Positions 47,611-58,277 of a DNA stretch of 64,000 nt are shown in pieces. The notes under the pieces were generated by a model. The model worked only from the letters and a program-made list of their open reading frames with translations. It was not told where the DNA came from and searched no databases. The stretch comes from Desmodesmus armatus (lineage: Eukaryota > Chlorophyta > Chlorophyceae > Sphaeropleales > Scenedesmaceae): the NCBI GenBank assembly GCA_007449985.2, contig VIIQ02000323.1, forward strand, positions 1 to 64,000, read 5' to 3'. How positions within the stretch are numbered: position 1 is the first letter of the stretch; each line of letters opens with the position of its first letter. The position numbers and the translations under genes were made by a program.

Positions 47611-50600
47611 ACACAAATCAGCATTGTTGCAGACAATGCAACCGCGCACGTGTGGGGTCGCAAGCAACCGTCGTCATGCAAGCGGCCAGCGTGGCCGTTG
47701 CATTTGAGATGGGCTGGGCATCTCCCAAACCCAAAGAGCATGGTTGCAGGCTGTGCTGTGTGCGTGTACACATGTGTGTGCCTCACAGCTGTAGCAACTG
47801 CTGCCTGAGAGTCGGCAATTGGTCGGAGTATGGGTGTCTGTTGGTGCTGTTGGTGGCCTAGAGAAGCGCTGACAGGGCATTGAGAGCAGCGCTCATGTTG
47901 AGAAGGCTTCAGTGCTTGCAGCTGTGAAGTAAGCAGCAGCATGACATGCGCAAGCATTGCATGGCTGACAAGCCATCTGCCCAGGTTCGCTAGAATGGTG
48001 CGAGTGTGGTGCGTTTGGTTGGCGCCGGGAGGGGGGGGGGTCGACACAGCCTGACAGTGCGCAAGTGCTCAGCGGGTGCCGAACAGTGTCATACAGTTCT
48101 GTACTGTTTTCAGCTCAGGTATACCCCTTTTTCCTGAAGTTGTAGTGGTGCGCACAGGTTGGAGTGGCTGTGTAAGGTTTCTCCAAGAACTGGGGTTGCG
48201 GTCTCTGCACACATGCATCGCTGGCAACTGTTTCAAAGCGTATGTTCCCGCTGTCAATGTTGTTGGCGGCAACTGCAGCGCGATCTAGTTTTGGCTGGTG
48301 GCTGGGAGGTTATCAACTAGACAACTCCTGCTCGCATGTTTCTTGCCAACTTGCGCAACTGCATGCGGCAGCATAAGCTGCACACTTCCAGGCTGATGCA
48401 TTGGGGTGGCTGCGGCTGTGAACGGGACAGCATTTGTTGGCCGCTCACTTCACTCTAGCACGGTCTGCTCTGCAGCTGCAGCTGCTGCCTCTAACAGAAA
48501 TTGCGTTATGGTTGATGTCTTCTTTGGCACTGTTCGGCATAGATCCTCGGTTGCTCGGTGGCGCATACTGTGAGTGTGCAACACTGAGTCACGGCTAGTA
48601 GTGCTCTTGCAGCTGCTGTCGTGTGCTGCAGCAGCTCTCCACGGCCAGGGGCCCAGTCGGTGTAGGAGCGGTGCTGGGTCGCCATGTACCAGCCATGTGT
48701 ACCGAGATCGCCGTCTTGCTGCGTTGCACCGTTTGCTGCGCCAGCAGTCTCCGCACTGTTGCTGCGCCAGCAGTCTTTTTTATGCAAGGAACCCTTTTGT
48801 GATCCTCTGGCGAGCTTTTGCGTCAGGCCTTTGCATGCCAAGACGCTCCACATGGGGGACCGGTTGCATTCAGGGTATAGGCTCTTTCTGCAGACAACAC
48901 ACTTGACCACTTCAAAAATGTTTCATGCTTGCACACTGGAACCGGTGCAAGTCTTCTGTGCTGTTCTGCCTGTGGTCATCCCTGTGCATGTTGGGACAGG
49001 GCAACTTCTAGAACCCATGGCCAAGCAGGCTACTTCAGAGGTTGTGCATGGCCCCAAGCGGCTGCTAGCCTGCAGCCCCGACAGCTAATGGACCTCCTCC
49101 CCGGTCAGCCCTTTTGTGGGCTCTGTGTTTGTGGTGGGCAGTGCGGCCTTTATTGTTACCAGCATGGCCTCTTTTATGGGGTATGCCTGGGTGTGCATGT
49201 TGCTGCAGCTCAGGTTGCTGCAACCATGGATTAGTCAAAGGCATTTATGTGCCTGCAGAGGCTCTTTCTCTGTCAACAGGCTGTGTTACTACCACCTAGC
49301 TTACGGTACACTGAGCTGCTTGTGGGATTTGCGGCTGGCAGTACAGCGCTGGCCCAGGGCAGCAGGTGTGACTGTATCTGACATGTGACTGCTTTTCTTG
49401 TTTATCCATGACCGTCGTGGTTAACTGAGTTGATGAGGTTGGTGTTGATGGCATGCAAGAATTGTGGCCTGCGTCACAGCGTGGGCGCTGCTTTCCTAAA
49501 GGTGTGTAAGGCCTTGCTATCTATCATTGTGCTGGGGCAGCGCAGCAGTGTTGTTGGACTGAGCGGCGTACCGTACATGTTGTTGCAGAACTGTTGTGGG
49601 TCATACACTGTATGTGGCACACTCTTGCCTGCTGTAATGTGTGTGGGCTGTTGCTCCTATTTGGGCAATGGCCTCTGTGTGCACTGATTCCTGTCACTGA
49701 GAGTGTTGGTGCAGCTGCAACATTGGGTTTGGGTGCAGGAACCTGAGGGCTTGTGTGGCGTTGTTTGTCTGTGTTAGTGCCCTCAGGCCCTGCATGCAAA
49801 CTTGATTGTCTAGGAGGGCTAGGCACAGGAATGGCTGTTCCTGTCCCGTAGCTCTCTCACTTGCCTGCAGGATTGTTGTCCAGCACTGTTGAATGGTTCC
49901 AGGCAGGGATCAACATCGCGTAAGCAGGCAGCGGTGGTGATTGAGTTTGCGAATGAAGTCGTTGACGGCACACAATGTGGGTATCACAGAGACTGCTCGC
50001 TGGCTGGGAGTTGCCTTCAAGGAAGGTTGTGGCGGAATGAAGGACGGCTGTGGCGGTTGGGCGATTTGGTACTACCAAATACCCGGGCCGGGTGCCCAAC
50101 CGTACTCGTCCACATGTTCACCCCCAGCATTTGTGGCTGCTTTACCATTGCTGACAGGGGCTGGCAGCCACATCGTGGTCTGCTATGTATCTCTTTGCGC
50201 ACATGATGGCCAGCTGGATAGAACAGCTGACGCCCAGGTGGCGTCTGTACTGGATCGAACCCTTCCACGTGGTTTTTAGGACCGTTGGAGGTGTTACTGC
50301 CGTGATGCTACTGTTGCCGGCATGCTGCTGCTGGGGCACCCTAGCCTGTGGTGCTGCCTCCCCACACCAACTGGAATGAACACAGAATGACAATTTTGAG
50401 CACACGCAATCGCACAACAGCACCGCGGCAATAGCGTTTTGTCATCTAGCGGAACAGCACATGCCAGTGACTGGTTGAGGTAGCAGTACTGTCCGACAGC
50501 TGGTCGTGTCCGTTGCAGGGCGGCTATATCTGAAAACTGCATATCTTGCTGCGTTGCAAATCTGCAGCAGAATGTCAGCAGGCTGCAGCTGTTTTCAATG

Positions 50601-52048
50601 CGTCTCTAACACAAGTGCGGCTGCCCACAGCTGCAGCCATGATGTCCAAGTAGCTCAGGTGCATTTGTGTTGATTGTGGCAGCCCTCCCACTGGTTCACT
50701 ACCTTGCACACACAGTGGTAGCATAGTTGGCTTGCATGCAAGGCCCCTTGTGCTGGGTTAGCTGGCAATTGCTGCCTCTAGCATCATTATCACCAGCAGT
50801 GTATTGTAATCAATGGGATTTGTAAGTAATGTGCAGTGTGGCTGCTTCTCATCGTATGGGACGCCAGCCACGGGCTTTTGCTGCTGGCCGCCTCTAGTGT
50901 CTGCCACTTTCGACTGTGCAGGCGTGCCTGCAACATTGTCCTGGCTTGAGGTACAAAGGAATACACTTGGCAAGAGTGCATGACAGGCCGCCTGCAGATT
51001 TTGTTACAAACCCACATGCAAACCCATGTGCTCCTGTCAGGACTGCTTCAAGCCCAAGCATGCCGGTTTGTCAACCCCGTGCTGCTGCAACCCGACAAAC
51101 ACTCTCCCCTTAGCGCCCCATCCACAGTATCATACAATCAGGCTGTGGGCCATCACAAACCCTCCCGTCCAAACCGTCCCAGTGCTTGCTTCTGCCAGCG
51201 AGATATATCCTTGATGCAGCAAGCCGACAAAACCACAGTTAAATCTACTACACAGCAAGCTTGACTGTCAAACAAACAAGCCAAGGGGCGTGCAATGCAG
51301 CGCCAGTCCTCAACCTTGACCCCAGACGCAAACGCAAAAGTCACTAGGTAAATGTAACTACGCACAGTATTAACAGTACCAACCGTGACATGAGTGATGT
51401 TGTTATGTGTCTGCTGCCACAAGGCAGCACAACAACCCTAGTGTACAAGCCACAAACACATCTACTGCAGCCTTGCATGCTGGAGGAATAGCCTTGAACA
51501 ACAACAAGCCGATGCCTGCAGCATGATAGCCTCTGGTAGCAACACTGCAGTTGCTTTGTAACATGCGGCCACCCTAACAGGCAGCCACCCACACCAGTAA
51601 CTCGCATTGCAGCGACAATGCCCTCCACGCCAAACACAGGGCCAAGACTTGGCTTGGGCCATCTACTGATACAAGGCAGCTTTGCTGGGTGATGCAAGCC
51701 ATGTGCCTGATGCGCCATGGCTGGCCCCCAGCAAGAGCCTGCGGCTATTGGTACACTGTGTGTGGCTGTGTGTCGCTTCGCAGCGGCACACCCACATGCC
51801 ACATGTCTGTGTCCAATGCAGGCCAGCAAGATGGCCAGCCGAGGAACACAAACGAGGGACACATCATGAAATGATATGAAGGAAGCTCTCCAAGGAACCT
51901 CACCCTCCACTCAGTAAGCAACCCCTAATTAGGCAACCCCTTATAAGCACAACCCAGAGTACATGTGATGGTACATTAGAGCAACCATGACGCACACAGT
52001 AGGCGCCCTTGCCGAAAGCACCCGCCCACTTCCTAGAGAAGCACAGAC

Positions 52049-52251
<203 letters not shown>

Positions 52252-52831
52252 CCCATCCTGTGTTGCCGTAATATTGGTAACCATGCACCCTCCTCATTGC
52301 AGGTTGAGCCTGCCCCACAGGAGGCGTGGGGCCCTGAAGTGTCCCTACCCTGCGCTCCCGGGACAATAGCCTCTCTTACAGAGTGCTGCACGCTCATGGC
52401 TGCAAGGCATCCCACCCGAAAACCGCCCGCTGTCCCGTATGGTCCCTACACCCCTCTGACAAGAAGCACTGTGCTGTCAAAGTCCGTCAGATATGCCAAC
52501 GGACAACGCATGCGTACCCCGCATGGCCACGGCAGCATTCGATGCCCTACTTGAGCTCCCTGCCATTCCATCTCCCTCCCTCCCTCCTTCCTACCTCTGC
52601 CCCCTCCCCCTACCAGAGGCTCAGGCTGTGGCTCACAGGGAGCCTTCCCGAATCACACAGGCCATTCTAAGGCTCCTGAACCAAGTAGTGGCTGTCACGG
52701 GGGTGTCTTGTCGCTCTGGACCCTCCCGCATCCACCCTACTGCCTCAGGGGGGTCGCGGCTGGCTGTCTCTCACTCCTTCCCCTCTGCTTGCTGCCTGTG
52801 AGCCACAGCCGCCTGCCGTCACACCCGCTCC

Positions 52832-55027
52832 TCAGGCTGTGGGAGGTGTGGGTGTTGTGTCGGTGGGTGTGTAGACCACGTGGGTGTCAGCATCCAGCTT
52901 GCGGATCTTGACGGGGCGGTGGGACGACACACTGGCAAGCCTGCAGTGGCACACACGTTGCAGGTACTGTTCAGTACATTGACTGCTGGGCTCTTGTTCA
53001 TATTGCGGTACACAGGGCAGAAGTGCCACCCCTGTCACGGTCCAACAAAAAGCCAATGCATATGTCAGCGCCACCATGCCAAGCTGTGTACTGCCCATTC
53101 CCAGCCACCGCCCCGCAAAACCCATCCAGGACCCCCCCCCCCCCGACAGCGACCAGAAATCCCCCTTTCCCCACACGCACTGACTCCCCCTCCACCACCA
53201 CCACCACCGCCCCCGGTAGGGCTAACCACGCTGCCGCACCCGCCCATAGCAGCCTACACCCCTACCTGCTGACCCCCACCACCACCTTGCCTCCTGTCGC
53301 CTCATCCAGCCCCCCATCAGCACACAGGGCAGCAGCACCCGTAGCACTGCTGGCCCCACCACCATCACTGCCAGCAGCCGCCACTGCCGCTGCCAGTGCT
53401 GCCGCTGCCTTGCCGCTGCCAACACGGGGGCTGCTGGGGCTCACAGCCCTGCCGGGATTAGTCATCACCCCCTGGGGCGAACCCTGCTGCTGCTGCTGTA
53501 GGGTGTCCATGTGTGCATCAGCAGCAATGGGAGCTGCACCCACTGCTGCTGCTGCTGGTGGTGATGTGTGTGCTGTTGTGGCGTGTAGGTCTGCCAGTGT
53601 TGCTGCTGCTGGCAGCGTGGCGCCCTCGTCCTCCTGAGGGCCCCAGCTGGGCCATGAGAGCAACTCCTGCATGGTGCCGTTGGGGCACACACGAACCTTG
53701 GTGGCCTGCGCCGGGGGGGGGGGGGGTGCCCGGGGGAGGGGGGGGAAAGATGTTTAGGCATAAGTGGGTTGCGTGAGACCATCCATGGTGGTTTGTGAGT
53801 ACCAGCAGTCATGCGCAGTTGGAGGGGTTGGAGTCACAGCGGATGATGTTGTGAGGAAACTGTGGCTGATACTTAGGACCACGGGTGCTGTCAGAGCAGG
53901 GTAGGGATGTACTCAGCTGACAAGCTGCCAAAGCTGCTGCTGGAGTGATTTGTGCATGTGGCCCTTTATGGCATCAACCCCCCTCCCTGCCCCCACCTTG
54001 TAGGGCGGCACCCCGTTTGTGTGCATCACGAAATCATACGACTCCCGCAACTGGGACAGGCGCTGCTCAAGGCTGCCTGCAGCAGCAACAGCAACAGTAG
54101 CAGCAACAGCAACAGTCATCGGCAGCAGGGGGCAGCTCACGTGCCGTGCTCTGGAAAACCATGGGCATGACTTCCACTGCATCCCAGTGTCTACACACAC
54201 AGAACTCACACGTGCTTGGCTATCCAGTAGGCCAGTCTTAGTGAGCTTGCATGTATCCAAGTACTCCCTCTGTCGACACACAGCCACACCATGCACAGGC
54301 CCAATGCTGACTGAAAGTCCCCCCCCCCCCCCCGCGCAGGCCCACCTGTGATGCCAATGGACATGCGCACGTAGCCGTCTGATATGTCAGCTGCCGCCTT
54401 GTCTGATGGGCTGAGCTCGCTGCTGGTGCTGGCACTGGACAGTGACATGAGCGTGTCTGCGTAGCCCAGGCTGACAGCCATCAGGCCAAAACCGTGCTTG
54501 TTCTGGAGACGCTCCATCAACTAGAGAGGCAGGAAATGGGGAGGGGGGGGGGAGTGTTGATGTTGTTTTGTGTGGGGGGGGTCCTGCTAACCGTCGCTGC
54601 ATGGGCACTTCCACCCACCCCAGCATCTTATGTAGAGCTGGGTGTTTCCACTGAGGTTGAAAGGGGGGGGGGGAGGGGGGACATCAGCGTGTCTGCGTAG
54701 CCCAGGCTCACAGCCATCAGGCCAAAGCCGTGCTTGTTCTGGAGACGTTCCATCAACTGGGTGAATGCAGAGGGGGTGGGGGGGGGGGCTTTCCATCAGC
54801 AGACGCTCCATCAAGTGTGTTTTTGCCCGGGATGAGGGGGGGCACAGAGCCACCACAAGAGTTTGGCGGTGGGGGGTATGAGCTAAGACAGGAGCATGCA
54901 GACCGAGTATGAAAAGGCTGACCGCCATCCACGCATAAGCATGACTTTTCAGAAGACGCTCAGGGAGGGCAGGAACCTGGAAACTTCAAGGTTGAAGGTC
55001 CCACACATGTATGCGTGTAGTACATGT

Positions 55028-55058
<31 letters not shown>

Positions 55059-58000
55059 GGTGTTCAAAGACGCAAAGGAGCAAGCATGCTGGAGTGTGCT
55101 TGAGAGGGTGATGAGCACAGGTGCATACTGCAAAGAGAGGGGGGGGGGGGGCGATGACGTCGGTTTGGTCGTCATTGCAGGTATCTCAGGCGAGCAAGCA
55201 GACTCGGAAAAAGGGAAGGAGGGGGAATGGATAACAGCCGGCTACACTTGAGCTGGTAATTGTTTCTAGGTGTTGCGGCAAGGGGCCTGCTTGTCTCAAC
55301 AAGTATGCCAGTTTCATGCTGGCCAAATATCATTGTGATTGGTGTGTGTGCTTGATCAGCAGCACAGCAGATCACCACTGCAGTCATCAGGAAGGCCCAC
55401 GTACATGTACTTGTCGTACCCGTGTCGACAAATACATGTATGTAGCCACCTTCCTAATGATTGCAGCGAATGATTTGATGTGACCCTGACGAAGCACAAC
55501 ATCACTCACACGACACAAAAGCCACCCTCCCCCTCCCACGCACATTGTTTGACTATCCTGTGGGACTGATCCTAGTAAGCATGCATGAGTGCGCATGCAC
55601 TCCCTCTGCCGACACACCCGTTCCCGCCCCTTTCGGAAGCCAAAGTGCCCCCCCCCCTGGCGGCCCCCTCGCTGTTTCTGCCTTTGTCGCGCTGCCCATA
55701 TGGAGGGGGTGAATATCCTTTCAGCGGACGGATATCCTTTCAGCAGGCTACAGCAGAGCTATTGGTTACGAGGTGTTGAGGCAAGAGGCCTGTTTGTCTC
55801 CAAAAGTATGTCAGTTTCATGATGGCCAAATAGCATTGTGAGTGCTGCTGTGTGCTTGATCAGCAGCACAGCAGATCACCACTGCAGTCATCAAGGAGTG
55901 CCCACGTACTTGGACAAAGTCGTACTTCAACGACATCGTCAAGTATGTTGCTACATTCCTGGACGACTGCAGCGGATGATTTGATGTGGCCCTGATGAAG
56001 CACAACATCACTCACACGACACCACAGCCACACACCCCTCGCACAAAATGTTTGACTACCTCTGCGGGACGGATCCTAGCAAGCATGCAAGCATGCGCAG
56101 CATTCACTCCCTCTGCTGACACACCCGCCCCCCCCCCCTTATCACCAAGCCAAACACTGCACGATCTGCGCCCCCCCCCTCCCCTCAGACGCGCCCCCCT
56201 CACCGCCTCCGCCTTAGCCGCGCTGCCCATGTCCACTCCTATTAGTCCTATGAGTACGGATCCACTCCCTCTGCTGATACAACCGCCCCTGGCCCTCTTC
56301 ACGAAGCCAAACGCTGCAACACCCCCCTCCCAATGCCCCCCCCCCCCTCTCACCGCCTCTGCCTTAGCCGCGCTGCCCATGTCCACCTCATGAATGCCAG
56401 GGCACACATGCAGTGACAAGAGCACCATGGCATCTACCAATCCCATTATCCCCCATCGTCTTTCCCTTGGACGCCCCCCTCCCTACCCCCTCCCCTCATT
56501 CCGCTCGAACGCCCCCCCCCCCTTCCGCTCGGACACCCCCCTTCCTCTCACCGCCTCCGCCTTAGCCGCGCTGCCCATGTCCACTCCTATGAGTCCCCCG
56601 TAGCCGTAGCCAGGGTTTAGCAGGCGGCTCAACACATGGTGGCCGCGGTGGTGGGGCAGACCAGGGTACGACACCTGAAGCAGCAGACAACACGGCAGGA
56701 ACGTCGGAAGGGACAGGGGAAGAGGAGGGATACAAATATAGCAGGGCACCACTAGTACAAGTGCATACATCAAATCTGGTTGCGCTGCATGCTGGTGCTT
56801 GCCAATGCGCTGTTTTCAACCAGCACTGGTGCGGTGGCGTGCCCTTGACCGAGATGATCAACCTGTGCTGACCCTGTACAGTCCTGAATTATGTGTCCAC
56901 CCTTGCCGACCACACTTGCACCCCCGCCCCCTCCCATGTGCACATCAGTGCTTGCAGTGTGCGGTTGGCAGCAACCTAGCAGCAACTTCCCCAAAACAGC
57001 CAGCCACCACGCCACACACCTTTGCCCCCATGTCGCTGAGTGCTGCTGTCGTTGCTGACTCCAAAACGGGGCACCCCCCCCCCCCCACCCACCCACACAC
57101 ACACAGAACCTCCCCCAAAACAGCCAGCCACCAGCCCACCCACCTTTGCGCCCATGTGGCTGAGTGCCGCTGCCATTGCTGCTGCGCGCCTGCAGTGCTC
57201 AGCCATGCGCAAGTGCAGGTGGGGCAGACGCATCAGCAGCTCACTGGCGATGCGGGGGTCCATGGTGGGACCATGAAGCATGATGGAGCCTGGGGGGCGG
57301 GGGGGGGGGGGGTGCGGGAGCAGCAGCAGTGGAAAACAGGCAGCAGATGTGGGCATTTGGCAGTGCATTGGGTGGCGCAATAGAGTTGGTTGCCTACTTG
57401 CCTCTGGGGGTCCCTGGTGGGACTCTGAAGCACAACTAAGCCCCAGGAGAAAAGGGGGGGGGGGACAGGATGTCGACATGGTACTGCAGCATGCAGCAAG
57501 TCCTGATAGTGGATTTCTGACCCTTGCATCAGTCCCCATTTGCTCCCCGTCCCCCTCATGTCCTTCTGGTGTCTGTAGGCCCTCGCACCCCCGCCCCACA
57601 CATCTCCCGCCCACTGACTCTCACCCGACTGCCATGCCCCCCCCCCCAAACCGTAATTGCCGCAAAATACAATTGACATCGAGTTGCCTGTCCTTGTAAT
57701 CCTGTTCATGCTAGTAGTATGCTGTAGGACACGTTACATTTGCTGTTGGACCCGTTAGATTTGCTTGCAAGTCTCCCACGTACTCTCCACGTGCCCCCGC
57801 CCCCTCACCTGTGTGCAGGTCCATCATTGATGCCACGAATGCTGCGCGCCCGCACACCGCCCCCGCAATGATGTCGCTGGCCCCACTCACAAACTTGGTG
57901 AGGCTGTGCACCACCACGTCAGCACCGTGAGAGGTGGGAGTCACAGCCAGGGGGGTGAAGGTGTTGTCAACAACCAGCGACGCACCAGCTGAGGAGGGGG

Positions 58001-58226
58001 AGGGGGGAGGGGGAGGTGAGAGGCGGCAGTCAGAGGCATGGTAGCACCACTTGTACAAGGGGGGGAGGGGAGATGTACTGGTGCACAGATGCGCCAATGT
58101 TTTTCGTGCATTGTAGATACGGCATGTGTTGCGAACCGCAGCAGCGATGCCCTTCCCTTCCCCCAGCAGCAGCAGCAACAGCATCCCTGCCCCTCTCTCC
58201 ACCGACAGCAAGCCCCCTCTCCTGCT

Positions 58227-58277
<51 letters not shown>

